This document shows, piece by piece, positions 33,180 to 42,720 of a DNA stretch of 64,000 nt. The position numbers and the translations under genes are program-made. Position 1 is the stretch's first letter, and every line of letters begins with the position of its first letter. The DNA comes from Flavobacteriales bacterium (lineage in GTDB: Bacteria; Bacteroidota; Bacteroidia; Flavobacteriales_D; Crocinitomicaceae), in NCBI GenBank assembly GCA_947475095.1, contig CANJLG010000009.1, forward strand, positions 29,916 through 93,915, given 5' to 3'. The notes beneath the pieces were generated by a model. It searched no databases. It was not told where the DNA came from and saw nothing but the letters and a program-made list of their open reading frames with translations.

Positions 33180-34256
33180 ATGAAAGTTATTCAATCCACA
33201 GCAACCGAAATTCAGATTGGCGACTTATTGACTTCCAGTTTCTCGAAGGTGATCTCGGACTATACCAAGTCAAACATCATTATTATCGTTGATGAAAATA
33301 CGCATGATTGCTGCCTAGAATTCCTACTTACTAGCTTTCCAGACTTAATTAATGCCGAAATTATTTTATTACCAGGTGGAGAAGAGAATAAAGTAATCGA
33401 AGTGTGTTTGCAAGTTTGGGAAACGTTTACCGAATATAATTTTTCTAGAAAGGACCTGGTTATCAATTTGGGTGGTGGAATCATTACAGATATGGGAGGA
33501 TTTATTGCCGCTCTATACAAGCGAGGAATGAATTTTATTAACATACCCACTAGCTTGTTAGGAATGGTAGATGCTAGCATTGGAGGGAAAAATGGTGTGG
33601 ACTTGAATGGGTTCAAAAATCATTTGGGGGTTTTTAAAAACCCTTCTCATATTTTTATTGATGTTTCATTTTTGAAAACACTACCCGAACGAGAGATTTA
33701 TAATGGTTATGCAGAAATGTTAAAGCATGGACTCATTTCCGACAAAAATCTTTGGGAGGATTTAATCAAAATCAAATCAGATGATGCATTGTTAAATGAA
33801 GAAATGATTTTCCGCACCATACGAGTAAAATTAGATTTAGTGGAGGCTGATCCAGAAGAAGCAAATGTGCGTATGAAATTAAATTTTGGTCACACCATTG
33901 GTCATGCCTTAGAGTCTCATTTTCTAAGTTCAACAGCGATACCTCACGGTCATGCTGTTGCTTTAGGGATCTGCGCAGAAGCTTTTCTATCTTTTAAGAA
34001 GAAAAAGATAAGCAGCGAGGAATTTCATCAAATTGAGGAGGTTATTTTACGTAATTTCCCCATGATTCAACTGACCGATGAAGATGTTTCTGACGTAATT
34101 GAACGGATGAAAAATGACAAGAAGAATCATTCTGGCGCTATTTATTTCGTATTACTGGAAGGAATTGGAAATGCCATTACGAATATTAAAATCAAAGAGA
34201 AAGAAGTAGGGGAGGCTCTATTTCATTTAAATTTATTAGGAAAGGCCTTAAATTAA
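33180..34256 (+). CDS. aroB: 3-dehydroquinate synthase
   Basis: The second step of the shikimate pathway: DAHP to 3-dehydroquinate with NAD and a divalent metal. 358 residues, the family length. Visible signatures: LPGGEENK (about 59), GGGIITDMGGFIAALYKRGM (NAD-binding, about 100), PTSLLGMVDASIGGKNGVD, the metal Glu/His region NGYAEMLKHGL, and the two metal His in FGHTIGHALES and PHGHAVALG. Apparently a single-gene unit with its own promoter and terminator. Confidence 0.95.
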   Translation: MKVIQSTATEIQIGDLLTSSFSKVISDYTKSNIIIIVDENTHDCCLEFLLTSFPDLINAEIILLPGGEENKVIEVCLQVWETFTEYNFSRKDLVINLGGGIITDMGGFIAALYKRGMNFINIPTSLLGMVDASIGGKNGVDLNGFKNHLGVFKNPSHIFIDVSFLKTLPEREIYNGYAEMLKHGLISDKNLWEDLIKIKSDDALLNEEMIFRTIRVKLDLVEADPEEANVRMKLNFGHTIGHALESHFLSSTAIPHGHAVALGICAEAFLSFKKKKISSEEFHQIEEVILRNFPMIQLTDEDVSDVIERMKNDKKNHSGAIYFVLLEGIGNAITNIKIKEKEVGEALFHLNLLGKALN

Positions 34257-34257
34257 G

Positions 34258-34278
34258 AAACCGCAATCTGCGGCTTCC
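34258..34278 (+). terminator. Terminator of aroB
   Basis: Stem GAAaCCGCA / TGCGGcTTC with an ATC loop begins one base after the aroB stop codon and is followed by CTAATTTTCT. Modest T-run. Confidence 0.65.
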
Positions 34279-34315
34279 TAATTTTCTATAAAACTTGCTT
34301 AAAAATCGTGTTGAT

Positions 34316-36463
34316 TTACCGTATAATGGTCATCTCATCAACGATATGTCTTGCACCAGCGTATTTATCGATAATAAATAGTACGTAGCGTATATCAACA
34401 TTAATTGTCTTTTGTAATAGGTCATCAAAGATAACGTCACCAGCCATTGCCTCAATATTTCCGTCGAAAGCAAGTCCGATTAATTCACCTTTTCCATTAA
34501 GAACAGGTGATCCTGAATTCCCACCTGTGATATCATTGTTGGTTAGGAAGTTAACAGGCATATGGCCATCTTTATCAGCGTATTCCCCAAAATCTTTGGT
34601 GGCATTCAATTCCATTAATCGCTTTGGTAAATCAAATTCCTCGTCATTTGGCTTATACTTATTAATTGCACCTTGTAAGGTTGTATAGTAATTCACTTTC
34701 GCATCATTTCGTTTATCTGCAGGTAAGGCGCTCACTTTACCGTAGCTTAAACGAAGCGTACTATTAGCATCAGGATATTGAATACTTGCTAATCCTGATT
34801 CACGCATTCCTTGAACCAATAAGCGAAATGATCTATTGTATTCAGTTTGTAAAGCCACTAATTCTTCTGATCGTGTATTCAAATGATTAATCAAATTAGC
34901 AGATAAAGCCATCAAAGGATCATCGGATATTTTTTTGTCGCCCATGTTATCGATGTAATTCAGCAACTTACTTTCTGATTCAAAAACACTACTTTGCATC
35001 AATGAATTAATGTATTTATTCATGTCGTTTTTATTCGACTTAGCTGCCAACACGATAGCAGGAGCGAGCGTATAATCTGCCTTATTCAAGTATAAACTTA
35101 GACCTTTAGAAAATATCGCATTTTCAGCAGAAAGATTAATCGAAGCATAAAATTCAGTAATAGCTGTTTTTAAACTTTCCATTGCTCCCTCTTTACCAGC
35201 ATCATCCACTTTAGCAAATGCTTCAATTTGAGCACCAAGCGTTCGTGATATTTTTGCAAACTCAGAGCCTCTAAAAATTAGTTGAAGGTAATTATCATGC
35301 CTAGATTTATCATTGGTGGCAGCATAAAATTTATTAATATTAGCGACTGCATTACCATATTTTGCTTTATTTTCCTCCTTATTTGCCCACTTATTAAATA
35401 CTTTCTCATTCTTGGTTTTCAAAGCTGCAGTTTTAAATTTTGTTAGCGCTTCAATCATTCCCGCTCTATTTTTCCAATAATTTGCAATTCCAGCATATTT
35501 TGAAGCGTATTGAAGACGAGTAGCATCATCTTTATCCATGAATTCTTTCATAGCATCCATTGATGTTTTTGATGCTTCAACCCAAGCAGGGTAGGCGTAT
35601 TTTACGTTTTGATCAATTCCACTAGCAGGTAACCATCGATTTGTTCTACCAGGGTACCCTAAAATCATGGCGAAGTCGTTTTCTTGAACACCTTTAATGT
35701 TTACGGGTAAATGATGTTTTGGCTGTAATGGGACATTTTCTAAGGAATATTCTGCCGGATTACCCTCGGTATCGGCGTATACACGAAACATAGAAAAATC
35801 ACCGGTATGTCTTGGCCATTCCCAGTTATCCGTATCGCCGCCGAATTTACCGATATTGTTTGGCGGTGTGCCTACTAATCGAACATCTTTGTAATCTTGA
35901 TACACAAAATAGTAATATTCGTTTCCTTGAAAAAACGATCGAACATTCACAGTGTATTTTCCATTTTCACTATTTTCTTTTTCAATTAAAGCAATTTCAT
36001 CTTTAATCATTTTTTCGCGTTCAGCTTCCGTCATGCTGTCATTTACTTTTCCAAGGATGCGCGATGACACATCATCCATTCGAACAAAAAACCGAACAAA
36101 TAACGATTTTGGCTTCATTTCATCTTTACGTGTAGGTGCCCACCAACCATTGGTTAGATAATCATTTTCAGGCGTTGATAATTCAGCAATTGCACCAAAA
36201 CCACAATGGTGATTGGTGAGAATTAATCCATCTTTGGAAATCAATTCTGCTGTACAGCCGCCATTAAATTGAACAATTGCATCTTTTAAGCTGGAATGAT
36301 TTATACTGTAAATTTCATCTGCTGTTAGCTGCAAGCCCATTTTCTCCATGTCGCGTTGATTTAAACGCTCAATGAACATGAGGAACCACATGCCTTCATC
36401 AGCATGAACAAAAAAACCAACAAAAAGAGAGAACGCAATAAGTATTTTCTTCAAACGTGTCAT
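34316..36463 (-). CDS. S46-family dipeptidyl-peptidase (DPP7/DPP11 type)
   Basis: A 715-residue periplasmic/outer-surface serine exopeptidase that removes dipeptides from peptides. It has a signal peptide (about 1-21). Triad regions are present: His in ILTNHHCGFGAI (about residue 85), Asp in DTDNWEWPRHTGDFSMFRVY (about 225) and Ser in TGGNSGSPVLN (about 653). The specificity loop reads AFDGN: Gly at this position is typical of DPP7 (hydrophobic P1), whereas DPP11 has Arg (acidic P1). It is thought to supply amino acids in asaccharolytic Bacteroidota. Confidence 0.92.
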   Translation of the reverse strand: MTRLKKILIAFSLFVGFFVHADEGMWFLMFIERLNQRDMEKMGLQLTADEIYSINHSSLKDAIVQFNGGCTAELISKDGLILTNHHCGFGAIAELSTPENDYLTNGWWAPTRKDEMKPKSLFVRFFVRMDDVSSRILGKVNDSMTEAEREKMIKDEIALIEKENSENGKYTVNVRSFFQGNEYYYFVYQDYKDVRLVGTPPNNIGKFGGDTDNWEWPRHTGDFSMFRVYADTEGNPAEYSLENVPLQPKHHLPVNIKGVQENDFAMILGYPGRTNRWLPASGIDQNVKYAYPAWVEASKTSMDAMKEFMDKDDATRLQYASKYAGIANYWKNRAGMIEALTKFKTAALKTKNEKVFNKWANKEENKAKYGNAVANINKFYAATNDKSRHDNYLQLIFRGSEFAKISRTLGAQIEAFAKVDDAGKEGAMESLKTAITEFYASINLSAENAIFSKGLSLYLNKADYTLAPAIVLAAKSNKNDMNKYINSLMQSSVFESESKLLNYIDNMGDKKISDDPLMALSANLINHLNTRSEELVALQTEYNRSFRLLVQGMRESGLASIQYPDANSTLRLSYGKVSALPADKRNDAKVNYYTTLQGAINKYKPNDEEFDLPKRLMELNATKDFGEYADKDGHMPVNFLTNNDITGGNSGSPVLNGKGELIGLAFDGNIEAMAGDVIFDDLLQKTINVDIRYVLFIIDKYAGARHIVDEMTIIR

Positions 36464-36636
36464 AACAATAAGGATTTAATATTAGGTTGCTAAAATAATA
36501 CTAATTTATTGTTTTTGGAATTTAAGCGATTATAAATAAATATATCTGACTGCTTGCTTTCTTATCACTAAAATCTTTTTGTTATGATTTTAACTAAAAA
36601 TACATGCCAAAAAGGGAACTATTTCATGTTATTTTT

Positions 36637-36682
36637 CGCTGGATTACATCCAGCGTTAAAAATAGTTAACCCCCTTGGGGTT
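36637..36682. repeat. Two adjacent hairpins in the 284-bp gap upstream of the S46 gene
   Basis: First hairpin CGCTGGAT-TAC-ATCCAGCG (36637-36655); thirteen bases later AACCCC-CTT-GGGGTT (36668-36682). Neither is followed by a T-run on the plus strand. The rest of 36464-36747 shows no ORF. They could be a REP-like intergenic element or a processing site between tilS and the S46 gene. Confidence 0.45.
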
Positions 36683-36747
36683 ATGTAATAGTCTTGTGGT
36701 ATAATTAAGACCAATCAACAAAGATATAATCTGCATTTTATTTATTC

Positions 36748-38013
36748 TTAGGCCGTTCGAACCGATATGATTTCATTCGTTGTTGAGTCTGCGAGACAAT
36801 CTCTACCAATAGCATGACCCCAGCAGGCAATTATGTGTTTATCATCAACCAAAACCAATTGCTTATCCCTGGTAGAATTTGGGATTTTAGCATCCGTAAG
36901 GATATCACTCACTAATTTACTTCCTTTTAAACCTACTAGATTTATCCGATCACCTTTGATCCAAGGACGTAATCTCAATTCTCCTTCAATTTTTTGAGCA
37001 TCTAAAAACACCTCTTGTTTTGTAAATGCAGCAGGTATTAAGTCAACGCGCTCAATAAGCAGCATCGGCACAGTCAAGCTATTTTCTTTTTTTGTAAAAT
37101 AAAATGAGTCAAATTCCTTAACGATACTAGAAAAAGGACTTTTATTGGAATCTATTGAAACGATTTTTCCTTTTTGTGCTTGTCGTATCTTGCTTAATTC
37201 AGCGATTTTTAAAACCGGAATATTAAAATAATTAAAAATCGTAATTAATTGATAAATAGATAACTGGTCATAATTATTGAAATTAATAAAACATGTAGAT
37301 TGAATCTGTTCAATGTAACTACTTACTGTTTTATCCTGCATTGCTTTATCCTCTTTAAAACAAGCCATTAGTGTTAAAACGGCTGAATTTATACTCGGAA
37401 TTTCCTTCGTTAAATAGGGGAGGAGCTTATTGCGCCAAAGATTTCGTTGATAATCGTTTTTTTGATTGCTCTGATCTTCGCGCCATTCAATACCTTGTTC
37501 TATTGCATAGTTTTTCAATTCCTTCTTAGAAACGCTTAGAAGCGGACGGAAAATACAATTTGATACTTCGTCCATACCAGACAATCCGGAAATTCCTGCA
37601 CTACGACTTAACATTAACCAAAACGTTTCCACTTGATCGTCTTGATGATGTGCGGTAACAACATAATCTACAGTCTTATCGTCGATGAATTTCTGAAAGA
37701 AATCATACCTGATTCTTCGCGCGTGTTGCTGCAAATTACCTTTATTATCGTTTAAGATTTCCTTTAAATCAGTTCGGCACAGGTGAATTTTGATGGAATT
37801 TTTTGAACAGAAAGTCTCAACTAGTTTCTGATCATTTTCGCTTTCTAAACCTCGCAACTGATAATTAACATGAGCAACCTCAAAGGGTAATTTTAGCGCA
37901 TGAAAGATGGATAATAGTACCATTGAATCCAAACCGCCACTAACTGCTAATAAGTAGCGCCTATCAGAATGTTTCGCGGTCGCTTGATGAACTAAATCCT
38001 CTAACTTATGCAT
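36748..38013 (-). CDS. tilS: tRNA(Ile)-lysidine synthetase
   Basis: Modifies C34 of the CAU-anticodon tRNA-Ile to lysidine, so that it reads AUA. The N-terminal PP-loop AVSGGLDSMVLLSIF (residues about 23-37) and the TAHHQDDQVETFWL segment define the ATP-pyrophosphatase domain. The C-terminal region LRPWIKGDRINLVGLKGSKLVSDILTDAKIP is the TilS_C domain. 421 residues. Its first eight bases overlap the end of the pabB-like gene, so the two are translationally coupled. Confidence 0.93.
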   Translation of the reverse strand: MHKLEDLVHQATAKHSDRRYLLAVSGGLDSMVLLSIFHALKLPFEVAHVNYQLRGLESENDQKLVETFCSKNSIKIHLCRTDLKEILNDNKGNLQQHARRIRYDFFQKFIDDKTVDYVVTAHHQDDQVETFWLMLSRSAGISGLSGMDEVSNCIFRPLLSVSKKELKNYAIEQGIEWREDQSNQKNDYQRNLWRNKLLPYLTKEIPSINSAVLTLMACFKEDKAMQDKTVSSYIEQIQSTCFINFNNYDQLSIYQLITIFNYFNIPVLKIAELSKIRQAQKGKIVSIDSNKSPFSSIVKEFDSFYFTKKENSLTVPMLLIERVDLIPAAFTKQEVFLDAQKIEGELRLRPWIKGDRINLVGLKGSKLVSDILTDAKIPNSTRDKQLVLVDDKHIIACWGHAIGRDCLADSTTNEIISVRTA

Positions 38014-39211
38014 GTAAGCCGTCTAAAATTCTTTTGACTTTTGTTAAACATTCTTGGTATTCGTCTTCAGGAATAGATTGAATCGTAATTGCTCCACCAA
38101 CGGGACAAGAAAGGTACTTAGTAAGTTCATTAAACAATAAACTACGAATCACAACATTAAAATCAAAATCACCATTGGGAGAAATATAGCCCATACTACC
38201 TGAATATAATCCGCGCTTAAAGTCTTCCGATTGTTCAATAATCTCCATGGCTTTTAATTTTGGTGCACCTGTCATGGAACCCATAGGAAATGTAGCGCGA
38301 ATAATATCTGTAAAACTGGCATCTTCTTTAGGAATACAAGAAATAGTAGAAATCATTTGATGCACATTTTCAAACGAGTAAACTTGGCATAATTCATCAA
38401 CCTTTACACTTTTCGCCTGCGCAATTTTTGACAAATCATTCCGCACTAAATCCACTATCATGATATTTTCTGCTCGTTCTTTTTCATTCTGCTGCAATGC
38501 TTCTTTTAATTGCTTATCTGTTTCCGGATCATTACTTCTGGGAGCAGTTCCTTTTATGGGTTGCGATCGAAGACGACCGTCTTTTTTTTCAATGTATCGT
38601 TCTGGACTTCCACAAAACATTGAATACTCATCAAAATGTAAAAAGCTTGAAAATGGTGCTTTCGTTAACTCATTAAGTTTGAAATAAACATCAAGAGGAT
38701 ACTTAATCTCTACATTCTCACAATAGAATTCCTGGCAGTAGTTTACCTCATAAATATCGCCACGTTGAATAGAATCTTTTATATTGAGTAAGGTTTCTAA
38801 GTACTTTTCCTTTGATGTACGCGGTTTGAAATCGTACTTAAATTGATGAAAATTACGGTCCGTTTCTTCTTCCATGAAATAACTGATGAAATTAAAACTT
38901 GCCTCATTTTTTTCTCCTTGTAGGAATGTAAAGTTTTCATTCTTTAATTCAATAACATGGGTGGGAACCCAAAAAAACAAACACGGGAAATTTAGTTGGT
39001 CTGAATTAGAAGAAGATAAGTTTTCAATTTCATTTTTCAGATCATAACTCAAGTATCCAAAGATGTATTCGTTTGAATTTTCAGTAATGAAAGCCTGCAA
39101 TTGTTCTAATGCCTCCTGTGAGTCGATACGGAGTCGATGCTTTTCGCCAAACGCTAAAATACCGGAGCCATCATTACTATTTAGGTAGCAAACTGTTTCT
39201 TTCAATTCCAT
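38006..39211 (-). CDS. pabB: Aminodeoxychorismate synthase component I-like (chorismate-binding)
   Basis: Converts chorismate to 4-amino-4-deoxychorismate for folate synthesis. The 401-residue protein carries the chorismate-binding domain: NYCQEFY, SPERYIE...RLRSQPIKGTAPR (about 215-235), ENIMIVDLVRNDLS, and ATFPMGSMTGAPKLKAMEIIE (about 315-335), with EDEYQECLTKVKRIL at the end. The KGTAPR element with the Lys is typical of PabB. Anthranilate synthase is less likely, as no trp genes are nearby. No PabA or PabC is seen in the window. Confidence 0.85.
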   Translation of the reverse strand: MELKETVCYLNSNDGSGILAFGEKHRLRIDSQEALEQLQAFITENSNEYIFGYLSYDLKNEIENLSSSNSDQLNFPCLFFWVPTHVIELKNENFTFLQGEKNEASFNFISYFMEEETDRNFHQFKYDFKPRTSKEKYLETLLNIKDSIQRGDIYEVNYCQEFYCENVEIKYPLDVYFKLNELTKAPFSSFLHFDEYSMFCGSPERYIEKKDGRLRSQPIKGTAPRSNDPETDKQLKEALQQNEKERAENIMIVDLVRNDLSKIAQAKSVKVDELCQVYSFENVHQMISTISCIPKEDASFTDIIRATFPMGSMTGAPKLKAMEIIEQSEDFKRGLYSGSMGYISPNGDFDFNVVIRSLLFNELTKYLSCPVGGAITIQSIPEDEYQECLTKVKRILDGLHA

Positions 39212-39244
39212 TTCACGCGCTTTTTTGGTTAAAATTAATTGGAA

Positions 39245-41362
39245 TTAATCAAGAAGCAACAATTTAGATTTTTGGACCTTCATTCGGATATTGCCAATTT
39301 CCAAGTGTACTTCATCACCTTTGATTCGTTCTACTATGCCAACTTGATTCGTAGAAAGAATGCTAACCTTGGATCCAACCTTAATATTCTCTAGCACTTT
39401 TAATGCTTCGAGTTGTTTGGCGCTCAATGGCTTATTTTTATTTATTGTTTGAGCCTGTGAACTTAACTTCAAGTTTTGCTTCGACTTTTCGATGATAATC
39501 ATTCGCTTAATATCTTCTATTAATTCGTCATTGACACCTTTTTTCTTTGATTTAAGATTATATCTTTCGATAAACACCTGTAGCTTCTTCCCAAGGTTAA
39601 TTTGCCTGGTTTGACCTTCAATTGAACTATTTGTGCTCTGCAGGCGCTGATTCAACTTTTCATTCATCGATTCATAATACGCAATTGTTTCTTTAGCTTT
39701 TTTCTCCGTTAGTTGATTAGTGCTAATGAGTCTTTCAATTTCGTTCTTATCTTTCTGCAAGCTGCTTAGCAACTTATCAAAGCGTATTTTATTATCACCT
39801 AAGGAATCTTTGGCTTTTTTGATAAGCTTTTCACTTATTCCGACAATTTTTGCTATTTCAAAGGTAAAAGAACTTCCCGGTTGTCCAATTGATAGTTGAA
39901 ATAGTGGTTTCAAGGACGCTACATCAAACAACATACAACCATTCATGGTCTTTTCCAGCTGACCCGCTTTAATTTTTATATTCGTGTAATGCGTAGTGAT
40001 TACACTAAAGCATTCCTTTTCGTAGAGCGATTCGAAAAATACTTCCGCAATGGCGCCGCCTAAATCAGGATCGGAACCTGTGCCAAATTCATCTAAAAGG
40101 AACAAACTTTCTTTGCTAGCAATTTGCAAAAAATAGTTAATTCTTTTTAATCGATAAGAATACGTACTTAATTCATTATCAATAGATTGATTATCACCAA
40201 TATCAGATAAGATTTCATTAAAAAAGCTTGCCTTACTATTTGAATCTACAGGAATCAATAAGCCCGATTGCAGCATTACCTGCAGTAAACCAACAGTTTT
40301 AAGCGTAATGCTTTTTCCACCAGCATTTGGACCAGAAATAACTAGGATTCTTGCGTTTTTGTCTAATATAATGTCTTGGGGAAGCGTCTTTTTATTAAGG
40401 AGCTGATTGTTTTGCCGAAGAATAGGGTGGAAGGCACTGTTCCATTTAAGTTGAGGAGTTTTCTCAATGATGGGCAAACAAGCATTCATTTCAATGGCTA
40501 ACTTTGCTTTTGCATGTGTAAAATCATAGGTGCAAAGTGCCGTATGATAAGCATTTATCAAGGGTAAATGATAACTGATTTCCCTGGTAAGTTGCTGTAA
40601 AATCTTGCGAATTTCTTTAATTTCATCATCAATATGCCAATCAAGTTCTTGATTCAGCGCGACATTAGCGAGCGGCTCCACATAACTTAAGCTTCCTGTT
40701 TTACTAGATCCTAAAAAACTTCCAGCTACTTTTCTTTTATATGTAGATTGGACGGTGAGTACCCGGCGTTCATTTATAAACGTTTCAAAGGTTTCCCCCA
40801 GGATATTTTCTTTGCGCCATTTTCTAAGTTCCCGCTCAAAATTTCGATTGATTTGCGCTTTTAAGGACTTCATTTTTTGCCGAATTATGGCTAATTCATT
40901 GGAAGCATCATCTTTAACAATTCCGCGGCGATCAAGTACCTTATTAATACTGTTAATCAGTTCTTTCGTTAATGTACAATCCCTAAAAATCGCCTTAATA
41001 AGCGGGTGTTTATTGGGATTTAATTCAAAGAATTGAAGAATTTCATTAATTAATACAGATGTATTTACAATTCTAAAAAAACTTTCGGCTGGTAATACAG
41101 CATCAGTAATCCCTAGCAATTGGATTTCTTGGGTAAGTTCCTCAAAATCTAAAGCTGGAAAACTTATATTAAGTCGCTTCAAAGAAACAATTTCTTGAAC
41201 AGCATTAAGATTCTGTAGAAGTTCACTTGTATTATTCGTTGGTCGCAGCTCTTGAATGTTTTGTTTGGCACTTGGTCCAAAGGCATGTTTTTCTAAATAC
41301 GTTATGATGGTAGGGAATCCTAATTCCTTTAATGTTTGACTATCACAGATTAATGCTGGCAT
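39245..41362 (-). CDS. MutS2-like ATPase without Smr nuclease domain
   Basis: About 705 residues. It has the MutS2 core: an N-terminal segment LKELGFPTIITYLEKHAFG, a clamp with coiled-coil, then the ATPase with Walker A VISGPNAGGKSITLKTVGLL (about 345), Walker B SLFLLDEFGTGSDPDLGG (about 420), and a second long coiled-coil. Canonical MutS2 ends in a Smr nuclease domain. Here the protein stops after a small beta domain (GSKVSILSTNQVGIVERIKGDEVHLEIG), so Smr is absent. ATG 41362 is preferred over the TTG at 41380. Possible roles are recombination control or ribosome-collision splitting. Confidence 0.85.
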   Translation of the reverse strand: MPALICDSQTLKELGFPTIITYLEKHAFGPSAKQNIQELRPTNNTSELLQNLNAVQEIVSLKRLNISFPALDFEELTQEIQLLGITDAVLPAESFFRIVNTSVLINEILQFFELNPNKHPLIKAIFRDCTLTKELINSINKVLDRRGIVKDDASNELAIIRQKMKSLKAQINRNFERELRKWRKENILGETFETFINERRVLTVQSTYKRKVAGSFLGSSKTGSLSYVEPLANVALNQELDWHIDDEIKEIRKILQQLTREISYHLPLINAYHTALCTYDFTHAKAKLAIEMNACLPIIEKTPQLKWNSAFHPILRQNNQLLNKKTLPQDIILDKNARILVISGPNAGGKSITLKTVGLLQVMLQSGLLIPVDSNSKASFFNEILSDIGDNQSIDNELSTYSYRLKRINYFLQIASKESLFLLDEFGTGSDPDLGGAIAEVFFESLYEKECFSVITTHYTNIKIKAGQLEKTMNGCMLFDVASLKPLFQLSIGQPGSSFTFEIAKIVGISEKLIKKAKDSLGDNKIRFDKLLSSLQKDKNEIERLISTNQLTEKKAKETIAYYESMNEKLNQRLQSTNSSIEGQTRQINLGKKLQVFIERYNLKSKKKGVNDELIEDIKRMIIIEKSKQNLKLSSQAQTINKNKPLSAKQLEALKVLENIKVGSKVSILSTNQVGIVERIKGDEVHLEIGNIRMKVQKSKLLLLD

Positions 41363-41488
41363 CTGCAAATTTAAGAACAATAATAGAATTGCTCACGAAA
41401 AGATCTATTATCCTTTTGTACTATAATTAATATTATGTTAAATAGAATATCTAAGCAATAATAAGGCTCTCCTATCTTAAAGCTATTA

Positions 41489-42661
41489 TTACAACTTTAT
41501 AATGCGTTGGTATTGGTCTCCTATTTTAAGAAGGTATCCCTGCGGATCTAAATTAGAAAGATCGATTTCATTGCTAGTCTTTGAAATGGATCCGGATTTC
41601 AAAAGTTGTCCGCATAAAGAATAGATTTCATATGAAGATGATTCAGCGGTTTTCATATCGACTCGTATAGATTTGTTAGATGGATTTGGAAATACTTGAA
41701 AATCTCCGCTGCCGAATTGCTCATCAACTTTTGCTGGATTACAAGTGATTAATCCAAAGATATCATACTTAGAAAGAAAATTCCAAATCTGCACTGAAGC
41801 ATTGATATCGTAGTTGGTCCCTGCTAAATTAAAAATGCTCCCTGGCCATGTATGTTGACCATTGGTCACTTTGAAATGAACTACCTCGCTGCAATTATCA
41901 CCATTATCGTAGGTGTATTTCTCCACCGTACTTCCGTCTGATAAATTGGTATTAGGAACATTAACAATGGTTGGAACTGGTGAGCAATTATTAAATGTGG
42001 CCCAATGGTCTAAAACATTTGAAATGGATGCTGTCCACCCGGCTGATCCATTATAAGGAACAGTTTGGTCAGTTGTTCCGTGGATTTGAATAACAGGCAT
42101 AGGATGTGTGGAATTACAATTCACCAATGTGGAAGGCAACATGGAACCTGTAACAGATCCTACGGCCGCTATTTTCGCACTTAAATCACAGGCAAGTCGA
42201 AAACTCATGAATCCCCCATTTGACATTCCAACGGCATAAATCCTGTTTTGGTTAATCGAATAAGCAGCTGATAAAGAGTCTAGTAAAGCTTCTGTAAAAC
42301 CTACGTCATCGACAGAACTACCGCCCCACCCGACATTAAAATGGGTAGTATTTGTATTGTCCAAGGTCCCTTGAGGATGCACCACAAGAAAGTTAGCCGT
42401 ATCAGCAATATTTCTAAAATCCCCGTAAAACATTTGTTCATTTGAATTACTGGTATATCCATGAAAATTAAACAGTAATGGAACAGCCGTATTTGCATTA
42501 TAAATCCCAGGGACATATAACTTATACGTGCGAACGATGCCATCGTGCACGATACTTCCATTGATCGTTTGCTGTGAAAAACAAGAAAAAGAAAGTAGGA
42601 TTGATGCTAAAACAAGCCCTTTTTTGATGATAGAATTATTTTTTGAACTGATTATTTTCAT
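41489..42661 (-). CDS. Secreted polyhydroxybutyrate-depolymerase/feruloyl-esterase-like protein with T9SS sorting domain
   Basis: 390 residues with a signal peptide (about 12-29, ending CFSQ). The alpha/beta-hydrolase domain shows PLLFNFHGYTSNS (oxyanion region), GMSNGGFMSFRLAC with nucleophile Ser (about 147), IQIHGTTDQTVPYNG (Asp region) and GQHTWPGS (catalytic His), the pattern of LpqC/PHB-depolymerase/CE1 esterases. The last 75 residues (VFPNPSNKSIRVDM...YEIYSLCGQLLKSGSI...GYLLKIGDQYQRIIKL) form a type IX secretion type A sorting domain. It is therefore an exported or surface esterase. Natural substrate unknown. Confidence 0.88.
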   Translation of the reverse strand: MKIISSKNNSIIKKGLVLASILLSFSCFSQQTINGSIVHDGIVRTYKLYVPGIYNANTAVPLLFNFHGYTSNSNEQMFYGDFRNIADTANFLVVHPQGTLDNTNTTHFNVGWGGSSVDDVGFTEALLDSLSAAYSINQNRIYAVGMSNGGFMSFRLACDLSAKIAAVGSVTGSMLPSTLVNCNSTHPMPVIQIHGTTDQTVPYNGSAGWTASISNVLDHWATFNNCSPVPTIVNVPNTNLSDGSTVEKYTYDNGDNCSEVVHFKVTNGQHTWPGSIFNLAGTNYDINASVQIWNFLSKYDIFGLITCNPAKVDEQFGSGDFQVFPNPSNKSIRVDMKTAESSSYEIYSLCGQLLKSGSISKTSNEIDLSNLDPQGYLLKIGDQYQRIIKL

Positions 42662-42675
42662 GGTTTGTATCTTTG
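42642..42675 (+). promoter_or_regulatory. Promoter of the hexapeptide-repeat gene
   Basis: TTTG (42642-42645), a 22-bp spacer, then TATCTTTG (42668-42675): a full TTG-N17-23-TAnnTTTG match. The -33 element lies inside the first codons of the divergent esterase gene. Distance to the ATG at 42721 is 45 bp. Confidence 0.65.
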
Positions 42676-42720
42676 CCTTAAAATTAGCAATTAATTTATT
42701 TATACTTTAAAAAAATAACG

